Shown one piece after another: positions 12,306 through 18,818 of a stretch of DNA of 18,818 nt (its first letter is position 1; each line of letters begins with the position of its first letter). Under the pieces are notes generated by a model, which saw nothing but the letters and a program-made list of their open reading frames with translations, had not been told where the DNA came from and ran no database searches. A program made the translations under genes and the position numbers. Source of the DNA: Rhodobacteraceae bacterium UBA6141. GTDB taxonomy: Bacteria; Pseudomonadota; Alphaproteobacteria; Rhodobacterales; Rhodobacteraceae. Where the stretch lies: contig DIVD01000035.1 in the NCBI GenBank assembly GCA_002423245.1, forward strand, positions 1 to 18,818. Reading direction: 5' to 3'.

Positions 12306-13498
12306 ATCGACAGCCGCGCCGCCGCCGCGGGGGAAGTGCCATGGCTGCCGCGCTCGCGGTAGGGGGTGGTGTTGTAATGCGCGCGGTAGCATCTGGAGAA
12401 ATGCGACGGGCTGGCAAAGCCGCAGGCCAGCGCCACGTTGATCACGCTCATGTCGGTCTGCATCAGCAGGTTGCGGGCCTTTTGCAGCCTGAGTTCCATG
12501 TAATAGCGCTTGGGCGAGCGGTCGAGGTAGCGGCGGAACAGCCGTTCCAGTTGCCGGGTGGACATCCCCACATCCTCGGCCAGATCGGGAGGGCTGATCG
12601 GCTCCTCGATGCTGGCCTCCATCATCTGGATCACCTGGCCGAGCTTGGGGTGGCGCACGCCGATCCGGGTCGGGATCGACAGGCGCTGCGTGTCCCGGTC
12701 GGTGCGGATCGCGGAATAGATCAACTGGTCGGCGACGGCATTGGCCAGATCCTCGCCATGGTCCGCCGCGATCAGCTTCAGCATCAGGTCGATGGAGGCG
12801 GTGCCGCCCGCGGTGGACAGCCGGTTGCCATCGACGACGAAGACCGACCTCGTCAGCGTCACCTCCCCGAATTCCTCGAGGAAGCTGTCCTGGTTCTCCC
12901 AGTGGATCGTGGCACGGCGCCCGTCCAGCAGGCCCGCCTTCGCCACCGCCCATGCCCCGGTGCAAAGCCCGCCGATGCTGGCCCCGCGCCGCGCCTCGCG
13001 CCGCAGCCAGTTCAGGACCGGGCGCGTCGTCGCCTCGGCCACGTCGATGCCGCCGCAGACCAGCACGGTATCCTCGCGGTCGATCTCGTCCAGGCCCATG
13101 TCGAGCCGGAAGGCGGCGCCGTTGGAACAGACCGCCTCCACCCCGCCCTCGCCCGCCAGCTTCCAGGCATAGAGAGGCCGGCCGGCGACGCGGTTGGCGA
13201 TGCGCAGCGGCTCGATCGCGCCGGCGAAGGACAGCATGGTGAAGCGTTCCAGCAGCAGGAAGATGAAGCGCCTCGTGCGTGCCGGCGGCTCCGCGCCCTC
13301 GCGCCCGCAGCGGGGGGCGGATCCGTGCGCGAGCGATGCCGCCTCGCGCCCGCGCGCGCCTCGCGCGGCTGGCATGCCCGGCGTGGCTGGCATGCCCGGC
13401 GCGGTTGGCGCAGTTGGCGATGCGCCGGCAAGCGGGGCAGGCGCCGCCAATGACCCGTTCTGGATGCCGTGAGGAGTGCCCGGAAGGCCTGCGCGCAT
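12302..13498 (-). CDS. GlxA-family AraC-type transcriptional regulator
   Basis: A two-domain regulator of up to 398 residues. Residues ~77-250 are a DJ-1/PfpI (GATase1-like) ligand domain: FIFLLLERFTMLSFAGAIEPL, VLVCGGID, the nucleophile-elbow GGLCTGAW (Cys179), TIHWEN and TAGGTASIDLML. Residues ~285-385 are an AraC helix-turn-helix pair: LAEDVGMSTRQLERLFRRYL, SPKRYYMELRLQKAR and VALACGFASPSHFSRCYR. It resembles GbdR/CdhR/ArgR-type regulators, which sense compounds such as glycine betaine, carnitine or arginine. The start is unsure: ATG 13498 lacks a ribosome site and gives a ~75-residue low-complexity leader containing an 18-bp repeat. ATG 13396 and 13378 are alternatives. It lies upstream of livJ on the same strand and is a possible local regulator. 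Confidence 0.85.
   Translation of the reverse strand: MRAGLPGTPHGIQNGSLAAPAPLAGASPTAPTAPGMPATPGMPAARGARGREAASLAHGSAPRCGREGAEPPARTRRFIFLLLERFTMLSFAGAIEPLRIANRVAGRPLYAWKLAGEGGVEAVCSNGAAFRLDMGLDEIDREDTVLVCGGIDVAEATTRPVLNWLRREARRGASIGGLCTGAWAVAKAGLLDGRRATIHWENQDSFLEEFGEVTLTRSVFVVDGNRLSTAGGTASIDLMLKLIAADHGEDLANAVADQLIYSAIRTDRDTQRLSIPTRIGVRHPKLGQVIQMMEASIEEPISPPDLAEDVGMSTRQLERLFRRYLDRSPKRYYMELRLQKARNLLMQTDMSVINVALACGFASPSHFSRCYRAHYNTTPYRERGSHGTSPAAAARLSM
13368..13403. repeat. 18-bp tandem duplication in the regulator's N-terminal leader
   Basis: ggctggcatgcccggcgt (13368-13385) and a copy with one change (13386-13403) encode repeated PGMPA(T/A) residues on the minus strand. Less exact ggttggcg and agttggcg echoes follow to about 13420. 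Confidence 0.85.
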
Positions 13499-13618
13499 TT
13501 TGCGACCCGAGTATGCCGTATTGACGCAGACAATCAGGGAAGTTGCCGCCGTTCAAGCACCGTTTGCGGCGGCGCTGCGGCGGGCTTGCAATGCTGTCAT
13601 GCGGCGGATGCATGGGGT

Positions 13619-13646
13619 TTGCAGTGCCGCCGCGACGCGCTATAAG
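13619..13646 (+). promoter_or_regulatory. Predicted sigma-70 promoter of the DAHP synthase gene
   Basis: TTGCAG (13619-13624), a 16-base spacer and TATAAG (13641-13646). The -10 box is five of six to consensus. It would give a leader of about 28 bases before ATG 13681. Confidence 0.6.
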
Positions 13647-13680
13647 CCGCCCCGTTATCGCTGAAGGCGGGAGAAGACCG

Positions 13681-15051
13681 ATGAGCAAGGGCTGGACCAA
13701 ATCCGACTGGCGCGCAAAGCCGCGGGTGCAGATGCCCGATTATCCGGATGCGGGCGCGCTGAAGGCCGTCGAGGCGCAGCTTGCCGCCTATCCGCCGCTG
13801 GTCTTTGCCGGCGAGGCGCGCACGTTGAAGGCGAGCCTTGCCGAGGTCGGGGCAGGGCGGGCGTTCCTGTTGCAGGGGGGCGACTGCGCCGAGAGCTTTG
13901 CCGAATTCTCTGCCGACAACATCCGCGACACCTTCAAGGTGATGCTGCAGATGGCGATCGTGCTGACCTGGGGCGCCAAGCTGCCGGTGGTGAAGGTCGG
14001 CCGGATGGCGGGGCAGTTCGCCAAGCCGCGCTCTGCCGCCACGGAAACGCTGGGCGGGCTGGAGCTTCCCAGCTACCGCGGCGACATCATCAACGGCTTC
14101 GACTTCACGCCCGAGGCGCGCATCCCCGATCCGGCGCGGATGCTGCAGGCCTATACCCAGGCGGCGGCGACGCTGAACCTGCTGCGCGCCTTCTCGACCG
14201 GCGGCTATGCCGATATCCACCGCGTGCAAAGCTGGATCTCGGGCTTCACCGACGAGGAGGAGGCGCAGCGCTACCGCGCCGTGGCCGAACGGATTTCCGA
14301 CGCGATGGACTTCATGGCGGCGGCGGGTGTCACCTCGGACACGGCGCATGAGCTTGGCAAGGTGGATTTCTACACCAGCCACGAGGCGCTGCTGCTGGAA
14401 TACGAAGAGGCGCTGTGCCGGATCGACAGCACCACCGGCCTGCCGATCGCGGGGTCCGGCCACATGATCTGGATCGGCGACCGCACCCGCCAGCCCGATG
14501 GCGCGCATGTGGAATTCTGCCGCGGCGTGCAGAACCCGATCGGCCTCAAATGCGGGCCGACCACCACCGCCGAGGATCTGAAGGTGCTGATGGCCAGGCT
14601 GAACCCCGCCAACGAGCCGGGGCGGCTGACGCTGATCGCCCGCTTCGGCGCGGGCAAGGTCGGCGACCACCTGCCGCGGCTGATCCGCACCGTGCAGGAA
14701 GAGGGTGCCAACGTGGTCTGGAGCTGCGATCCGATGCATGGCAACACCATCAAGGCCGCCTCGGGCTACAAGACCCGCCCCTTCGAGAGCGTCCTGCGCG
14801 AGGTGCGCGAGTTCTTCGGCATCCACAAGGCCGAGGGCACGATCCCCGGCGGCGTGCATTTCGAGATGACCGGCAAGGACGTGACCGAATGCACCGGGGG
14901 CGTGCGGGCGGTGACGGATGAGGATCTGTCCTCGCGCTATCATACCGCCTGCGATCCGCGGCTGAACGCCAGTCAGGCGCTGGAACTGGCCTTCCTTGTC
15001 GCCGAAGAGCTGAACGACCGCCGCGCCCTGCGCCGCGCCGCCGGCTTCTGA
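13681..15051 (+). CDS. aroG: Class II 3-deoxy-7-phosphoheptulonate (DAHP) synthase
   Basis: A 456-residue cytoplasmic enzyme joining phosphoenolpyruvate and erythrose 4-phosphate, the first step of the shikimate pathway. It belongs to the class II (plant/Mycobacterium-type) family, not the E. coli AroFGH type. Family landmarks are FLLQGGDCAESF near residue 60, VVKVGRMAGQFAKPRS, INGFDFTPEARIPDP, TSHEALLLEYEEAL, SGHMIWIGDRTRQ, GLKCGPTTT, VVWSCDPMHGNT, GGVHFEMTGKDVTECTGG and CDPRLNASQALELAFLVAE, together giving the metal site (Cys, His, Glu, Asp) and the phosphate-binding residues. The ATG at 13681 follows GGGAG by nine bases and a good promoter. Upstream open frame is non-coding. It is monocistronic, with a tandem duplication and a strong terminator right after the stop. 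Also annotated as aroH or aroA2 in some genomes. Confidence 0.95.
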   Translation: MSKGWTKSDWRAKPRVQMPDYPDAGALKAVEAQLAAYPPLVFAGEARTLKASLAEVGAGRAFLLQGGDCAESFAEFSADNIRDTFKVMLQMAIVLTWGAKLPVVKVGRMAGQFAKPRSAATETLGGLELPSYRGDIINGFDFTPEARIPDPARMLQAYTQAAATLNLLRAFSTGGYADIHRVQSWISGFTDEEEAQRYRAVAERISDAMDFMAAAGVTSDTAHELGKVDFYTSHEALLLEYEEALCRIDSTTGLPIAGSGHMIWIGDRTRQPDGAHVEFCRGVQNPIGLKCGPTTTAEDLKVLMARLNPANEPGRLTLIARFGAGKVGDHLPRLIRTVQEEGANVVWSCDPMHGNTIKAASGYKTRPFESVLREVREFFGIHKAEGTIPGGVHFEMTGKDVTECTGGVRAVTDEDLSSRYHTACDPRLNASQALELAFLVAEELNDRRALRRAAGF

Positions 15052-15097
15052 AGCCGCTCCGGCACTGCGAAAGGAGCCGCTCCGGCACTGCGAAAGG
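15052..15097. repeat. 23-bp exact tandem duplication between stop codon and terminator
   Basis: A 23-base unit starting agccgctccggcactgcg immediately follows the DAHP synthase TGA (15052-15074) and is repeated exactly (15075-15097). The second copy ends inside the left arm of the terminator stem. Confidence 0.92.
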
Positions 15098-15121
15098 GCC
15101 GGGAGCGATCCCGGCCCTTTT
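15093..15121. terminator. Strong bidirectional intrinsic terminator
   Basis: GGGCCGGGA (15096-15104), loop GCGA and TCCCGGCCC (15109-15117) form a perfect 9-bp stem followed by TTTT. The AAA before the stem extends the pairing and serves the other strand. It lies between the convergent DAHP synthase and PAS_5 genes and can end both. Confidence 0.88.
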
Positions 15122-15137
15122 CATGTCCGGCTGCGGG

Positions 15138-15806
15138 TCAGTCCGACCGCACCACCCGCAGCATCGCCCGCCGCTCCTCGGGCGTCGCGCCTTCGCGCAG
15201 CGCCGAGGGCGCGGCGTGGAAGACCGGCGCGCGTTCGGCAAAGCCGCTGCCCGCAGGTGCCCGCTCGGGCCCGGCATGGCGCGGGGCGGCGGCGGGCAGG
15301 CGCGCGGCCCCCGCATCGTGCACCCGGGTGCTGACCGCGGCGGCGATGTCGAACCGGCGCGGCGCGCGGCCGATCTTGCCATCGGCCACCAGGCAGCCAA
15401 GCGCCCGCGTCACATCGCCCAGATCGCTTTTCAGCGGCAGGATCAGCAGCGCGGCGCGCAGGTCGGGCTTGCCGAAACCCGGCTCGCCGACCAGCGTCAG
15501 CTCGGCGATCTCGGGGCCCTGGAACACGCGCTCGAGCACCTGCGCGACGCGGGGCCGCGCCTTGGGCGTGAAGAACGAGGTCAGCGGCATCCCCCGCACC
15601 TCCATCCCCATCAGGTCGGACAGGTGCATCCCCGCCAGACGGAAGCGCGCGATCGAGGGCGCGATCCGCTCGAGGATGAAGGCGTATTCCAGCGCCCGTT
15701 CGATCCCGCGCGGGTCCACCGCCGCCCGCGCTGGCACGCCCCGGCCGTCCTGCAGGGCTTCCCAGTAGCCGCGCACCTCACTGATCACCTGAAACCGCTT
15801 GTCCAT
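15138..15806 (-). CDS. PAS_5-domain protein
   Basis: A 222-residue protein whose first ~150 residues match the alphaproteobacterial PAS_5 family: EVRGYWEALQDGRGVPARAAVDPRGIERAL, then FILERIAPSIARFRLAGMHLSDLMGMEVRGMPLTSFF, LERVFQGP and RALGCLVADGKIG. Such proteins have a single PAS-like sensory fold without an attached kinase or other output domain. The ligand and role are not known to me. Residues ~155-222 are Ala/Pro/Arg-rich and probably disordered. There is no signal peptide or membrane helix. ATG 15806 has GGGG three bases upstream, a close but usable site. It shares a terminator with the DAHP synthase gene and diverges from yicC. The 116-bp divergent gap contains GTTAACC/CTTAAC motifs. 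Confidence 0.8.
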   Translation of the reverse strand: MDKRFQVISEVRGYWEALQDGRGVPARAAVDPRGIERALEYAFILERIAPSIARFRLAGMHLSDLMGMEVRGMPLTSFFTPKARPRVAQVLERVFQGPEIAELTLVGEPGFGKPDLRAALLILPLKSDLGDVTRALGCLVADGKIGRAPRRFDIAAAVSTRVHDAGAARLPAAAPRHAGPERAPAGSGFAERAPVFHAAPSALREGATPEERRAMLRVVRSD

Positions 15807-15922
15807 GAACCCCGTCCACCGCGATTGCGATGCCCTTCACGCTTTGTTAACCGTGGGCCAGAATGCTTACCCAAGTCTTAACATAGCCAAACGCGCGCGG
15901 TTTCGGAGCAGAAAGTTCATGA

Positions 15923-16882
15923 ATGGTTAAGTCTGCCTCCCGCCCCGAGAGCACCTTCGCGGACGGCAGCGCCCCCGCCGGCGCGCTCCGCTCGATGACC
16001 GGCTTTGCCAGCCTGCGCGGCGGGGCGGAGGGCTGTGGCTGGCTGTGGGAAATCCGCTCGGTGAACGGCAAGGGGCTGGACCTGCGCCTGCGCCTGCCCG
16101 AGGGGATCGAGGGGCTGGAGCCGGCGCTGCGGGCGCGGCTGGGGGCGCAGGTGGCGCGCGGCTCGGTCACGGTCTCGTTGCGGCTGACGCGCGGGGCAGG
16201 GGCCGAGGCGCTGCGGGTGAACCCGGCGGGGCTGAGCGCGGCGCTGGCGGCGCTGGCGCAGGTGGAGGCGGCGGCGCGGGGCATCGGGCTGGAGCCCGCG
16301 CCCGTCAGCGCGGCGGATATCCTTGGCCTGCGCGGCGTGCTCGACCCCGGCAGCGAAGCCGAGGCGCCGGACAGTGCCGCGCTGCTGGCGGCATTGCTGG
16401 CGGATCTCGATCCGCTGCTGGCCGCCTTCGAGGCGATGCGCGCCGCCGAGGGGGCCGCGCTTGGCGCGCTGATCGCGGGGCAGATCGACCGCATCGCCGC
16501 GCTGACCGCGCAGGCGCGCATCGCCGCCGAGGCGCGGCGCGGCGAGGTGGCGGCCGGGATGGCGGCGGCGCTGGCGCGGGTGGCCGGCGGGGCCGAGGCG
16601 GGGGCCGACCCGGCGCGCGTCGCGCAGGAACTGGCGCTGCTGGCGGTGAAATCCGACGTGACCGAAGAGCTTGACCGGCTGGCCGCCCATGTCGCCGCCG
16701 CCCGCGCGCTGCTGGCGGCGCCGGGGCCGGTCGGCCGCAAGTTCGACTTCCTCGTGCAGGAGTTCCTGCGCGAGGCGAACACGCTCTGCTCCAAGGCGGG
16801 AAACCCCGCGCTGACCGGGATCGGGCTTGACCTCAAGCACGTCATCGACCAGATGCGCGAGCAGGTGCAGAACGTGGAATGA
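15923..16882 (+). CDS. yicC: YicC-family protein (putative endoribonuclease)
   Basis: A protein of up to 319 residues of the YicC/YloC family, recently described as single-strand-targeting endoribonucleases acting on some mRNAs and small RNAs. Family landmarks are SMTGFAS (residues ~24-30), the WEIRSVNGKGLDLRLRLPEGIEGLEP block, ADILGLRGVL, and the conserved end VGRKFDFLVQEFLREANTLCSKAGNPALTGIGLDLKHVIDQMREQVQNVE read in parts. Middle helices are strongly Ala-rich. The ATG at 15923 gives an unusual 22-residue leader before the normal LRSMTGFA opening. ATG 15995 would start at MTGFA, but neither has a good ribosome site. It is followed after 18 bases by gmk, a pairing common in proteobacteria, so the two are very likely cotranscribed. 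Confidence 0.88.
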   Translation: MVKSASRPESTFADGSAPAGALRSMTGFASLRGGAEGCGWLWEIRSVNGKGLDLRLRLPEGIEGLEPALRARLGAQVARGSVTVSLRLTRGAGAEALRVNPAGLSAALAALAQVEAAARGIGLEPAPVSAADILGLRGVLDPGSEAEAPDSAALLAALLADLDPLLAAFEAMRAAEGAALGALIAGQIDRIAALTAQARIAAEARRGEVAAGMAAALARVAGGAEAGADPARVAQELALLAVKSDVTEELDRLAAHVAAARALLAAPGPVGRKFDFLVQEFLREANTLCSKAGNPALTGIGLDLKHVIDQMREQVQNVE

Positions 16883-16900
16883 CCCGAGAGGCAGGAGCCG

Positions 16901-17554
16901 ATGACCGCCGACACCCGCCGCAAGGGCCTGCTGCTGATCCTGTCCTCGCCCTCGGGCGCGGGGAAATCCACGCTGTCGCGGCGGCTGCTGGCGCGCGACC
17001 CCTCGCTGCAATTCTCGGTCTCTGCCACCACCCGCGCCCCGCGCCCCGGCGAGGTGGACGGGCGCGACTACATCTTTCGCACGCGCGCGGAGTTTCAGGC
17101 GATGGTGAAGGCCGGCGAGATGCTGGAACATGCCGAGGTGTTCGGCAACTTCTACGGCAGCCCGCGCGGGCCGGTGGAACGGGCGATGGCCGAGGGCCGC
17201 GACACGCTGTTCGACGTGGACTGGCAGGGCGGCCAGCAGATCCGCTCATCCGCGCTCGGCTGCGAGGTGGTGTCGGTGTTCATCCTGCCGCCCTCGATGG
17301 CAGAGCTGGAAAAGCGCCTGCGCACCCGCGCGCAGGACAGCGACGAGGTGATCGCGGCGCGGATGCAGCGGTCGCTGGGCGAGATCAGCCGCTGGAGCGA
17401 GTATGACTATGTGCTGGTCAACCGCGACCTCGACGAGACCGAGGCGCGGCTTCTGACCATCCTGGGCGCGGAACGCCTGCGCCGCGATCGCCAGACCTGG
17501 CTGACCGATTTCGTGCGCGGCCTGACCGCCGAATATGAGGAGACGCACCGATGA
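16901..17554 (+). CDS. gmk: Guanylate kinase
   Basis: A 217-residue cytoplasmic enzyme making GDP from GMP with ATP. The P-loop is SPSGAGKST (residues 16-24). The GMP-binding segment carries SATTRAPRPGEVDGRDYIFRT and MLEHAEVFGNFYGSP, followed by DTLFDVDWQGGQQI and the lid-region RTRAQDSDEVIAARM. The C-terminal YDYVLVNRDLDE is typical. Length and motif order agree with bacterial Gmk. ATG 16901 has AGGAG three bases upstream. It lies between yicC (18-base gap) and the carbonic-anhydrase-like gene, whose ATG overlaps its TGA by four bases. Translational coupling within this three-gene cluster is likely. Confidence 0.95.
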   Translation: MTADTRRKGLLLILSSPSGAGKSTLSRRLLARDPSLQFSVSATTRAPRPGEVDGRDYIFRTRAEFQAMVKAGEMLEHAEVFGNFYGSPRGPVERAMAEGRDTLFDVDWQGGQQIRSSALGCEVVSVFILPPSMAELEKRLRTRAQDSDEVIAARMQRSLGEISRWSEYDYVLVNRDLDETEARLLTILGAERLRRDRQTWLTDFVRGLTAEYEETHR

Positions 17555-18069
17555 TCTACACGCTTGACGGAGTTGCGCCGCAGCTTGCCGCGGATGCCTG
17601 GGTCGCGCCGGGCGCGCGGCTGATCGGCAAGGTGGTGCTGGAGCAGGGCGCCAGCGTCTGGTTCGGCGCGGTGCTGCGCGGCGACAATGAAGAGATCCGC
17701 GTCGGCGCCGGCTCGAACCTGCAGGAGAACGTCGTGTGCCATACCGACATGGGCTATCCGCTGGTGATCGGCGCGAACTGCACCATCGGCCACAAGGCGA
17801 TGCTGCATGGCTGCACCATCGGCGAGGGCAGCCTGGTCGGCATGGGCGCCACCATGCTGAACGGCGCGAGGATCGGCCGCGGCTGCCTGATCGGCGCCGG
17901 GGCGCTGGTGACCGAAGGCAAGGAGATCCCCGATGGCAGCCTGGTGATGGGCGCGCCGGGCAAGGTGGTGCGGCAACTGGACGAGGCGGCGCGGGCCTCG
18001 CTGATCGCATCGGCGGCGCGCTACCGGGCGAACGCCGCGCGCTTCCGCGTGGGTCTGAAAGAGGCGTGA
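17551..18069 (+). CDS. Gamma-carbonic-anhydrase-like hexapeptide-repeat protein
   Basis: A 172-residue left-handed beta-helix protein of the gamma-CA/YrdA/PaaY group. Hexapeptide-type repeats run from about residue 15 to 135 (APGARLIGKVVLEQGASVWFG, IGANCTIGHKAMLHGCTIGEGSLVGMG, IGRGCLIGAGALV). The three zinc-ligand histidines expected for the family are present in VVCHTD, TIGH and MLHG. A C-terminal helix follows GAPGKVVRQL. Zinc binding is likely from these residues; carbonic anhydrase activity is not assured, since many members have none detected. The ATG overlaps the gmk stop by four bases, so it is the third gene of yicC-gmk. No clear terminator is seen after it. Confidence 0.85.
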   Translation: MIYTLDGVAPQLAADAWVAPGARLIGKVVLEQGASVWFGAVLRGDNEEIRVGAGSNLQENVVCHTDMGYPLVIGANCTIGHKAMLHGCTIGEGSLVGMGATMLNGARIGRGCLIGAGALVTEGKEIPDGSLVMGAPGKVVRQLDEAARASLIASAARYRANAARFRVGLKEA

Positions 18070-18105
18070 TCGCAATGACTTGCACGATTCCGTTCAGGAA
18101 CTGCA

Positions 18106-18134
18106 TTGCCTTGTGGTCGCAAGTACCTGATAAA
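18106..18134 (+). promoter_or_regulatory. Candidate promoter for the PhoR-type kinase
   Basis: TTGCCT (18106-18111), 17-base spacer, GATAAA (18129-18134); each box matches four of six consensus bases. Transcription would start near 18141, about 43 bases before the GTG start. Confidence 0.4.
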
Positions 18135-18183
18135 CAGCCATGAATCTGCCCCTGGTGGCGGATTGGGGCGCGGGGAGGCGGCG

Positions 18184-18818
18184 GTGAATTCCGAACTCGT
18201 CAGGTCGATGCTGGCCGCCGTGCCGCTGCCGCTGATGATCGTCGGCAACGACCAGCGCATCAAGTCCGCCAATGCCGGCGCGCACGCGATCTTCGGCGCG
18301 GATCTGGAGGGGCGCCAGGTGTTGACCGTGATCCGCCAGCCGGCGCTGCTGGACGCGCTGGAGGCCACGCTGCGCGACGGCTCCAGCAACCGGGCGCGGT
18401 TTCTGGTGACGGGAATGCAGGACGCCTCCTACCGGATCATGACCTCGCCGGTCAGCGACGGGGTGGAGGGCGGGGCGCTGATCGCCTTCGAGGACGTGAC
18501 GGAACTGGAAAAGGCCGAGGAGATGCGCCGCGATTTCGTCGCCAATGTCAGCCACGAGTTGCGCACGCCGCTGACCGCCTTGCTGGGCTTCATCGAAACC
18601 CTGAAGGGCGCGGCGCGCGACGATGCGGCGGCGCGCGAGCGGTTCCTGACGATCATGGAGCGCGAGGCGGGGCGGATGAACCGGCTGGTGAGCGATCTGC
18701 TCTCGCTCAGCCGCGTCGAGGCCGAGGAGCGGATGCGCCCCGGCGAGCGGGTGGACATGGCCGGCATCGTGCGCTCGGCGATCACCGCGCTGAAGCCGCT
18801 GGCGGAGGCGGCGGAGGT
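18184..18818 (+). CDS. phoR: PhoR-type sensor histidine kinase, 5' part (runs off the right edge)
   Basis: The first 211 residues of a two-component kinase. Residues ~8-105 form a PAS-like domain (PLPLMIVGNDQRIKSANAGA; ALIAFEDVTELE). Then comes the dimerisation/phosphoacceptor domain RRDFVANVSHELRTPLTALLGF, with the phosphorylated His at residue 124, followed by RMNRLVSDLLSLSRVE. The catalytic ATPase domain is beyond the window. This layout matches alphaproteobacterial PhoR of the phosphate regulon. No membrane segment is seen before the PAS domain, so this form looks cytoplasmic or peripherally attached. The start is GTG 18184, with GGGGAGG five bases upstream. If it is PhoR, pst/phoU/phoB genes would be expected to the right; other PAS-HisKA kinases remain possible. 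Confidence 0.8.
   Translation, partial: MNSELVRSMLAAVPLPLMIVGNDQRIKSANAGAHAIFGADLEGRQVLTVIRQPALLDALEATLRDGSSNRARFLVTGMQDASYRIMTSPVSDGVEGGALIAFEDVTELEKAEEMRRDFVANVSHELRTPLTALLGFIETLKGAARDDAAARERFLTIMEREAGRMNRLVSDLLSLSRVEAEERMRPGERVDMAGIVRSAITALKPLAEAAE

Noticed and set aside
13543..13680. 46-codon N-terminal extension of the DAHP synthase frame
   Set aside because: It covers the promoter and ribosome site of the gene, and the family starts near MSKGWTKSDWR.
18070..18183. Pho box upstream of phoR
   Set aside because: CTGATAAACAGCCATGAA has a loose resemblance to CTGTCAT direct repeats, but the spacing and bases do not fit well enough.

Overview
The window is chromosomal DNA of a high-GC alphaproteobacterium, most likely a member of the Rhodobacteraceae (Rhodobacter/Paracoccus-type). 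The evidence is the GyrA sequence, the Usg protein, a class II DAHP synthase, the PAS_5-family protein, the RTX-Hint protein, the yicC-gmk pair and a terminator-like intergenic element of a kind I recall from that family. Almost all of it is housekeeping or transport gene space. I see no transposase, integrase, phage gene or CRISPR array.

Layout. 1-554 (-): 5' part of gyrA with its promoter at 599-628. 752-1072 (+): usg. 1131-1640 (-): dsbB. 1917-2804 (+): ypfJ-type zinc metallopeptidase. 2915-2999 (+): tRNA-Leu(CAA), followed by a 15-bp tandem array. 3000-4046: about 1 kb without a recognisable protein gene, holding several tandem repeats and a possible small-RNA unit. 4047-5996 (+): a 649-residue secreted-type RTX protein ending in a Hint (hedgehog/intein-like) domain. 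6111-6698 (-): MobA/MocA-like nucleotidyltransferase. 6823-11982 (-): a complete branched-chain-amino-acid-type (HAAT) ABC transporter operon in the order livJ-livG-livF-livH-livM, with an internal terminator after livJ and an operon-end terminator. 12302-13498 (-): GlxA-type AraC regulator. 13681-15051 (+): aroG2-type class II DAHP synthase with a good promoter and terminator. 15138-15806 (-): PAS_5-domain protein. 15923-18069 (+): yicC, gmk and a gamma-carbonic-anhydrase-like gene, closely packed. 18184-18818 (+): 5' part of a PhoR-type histidine kinase.

How the genes work together. livJGFHM encodes a binding protein, two ATPases and two permeases for one uptake system. The GlxA-type regulator just upstream on the same strand is a candidate local regulator, but nothing in the sequence proves it. 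yicC-gmk is a conserved alphaproteobacterial pair. The phoR fragment suggests that a phosphate regulon lies to the right of the window.

The most unusual feature is not a protein system. At least nine short tandem repeats (units of 12-23 bp) sit in intergenic DNA, at stop codons or in disordered linkers, and a 54-bp period lies inside the RTX gene. I found no convincing undescribed multi-gene system. The best leads are the repeat pattern, the tRNA-Leu-adjacent region 3000-4046, and the RTX-Hint protein, which has no secretion genes beside it.
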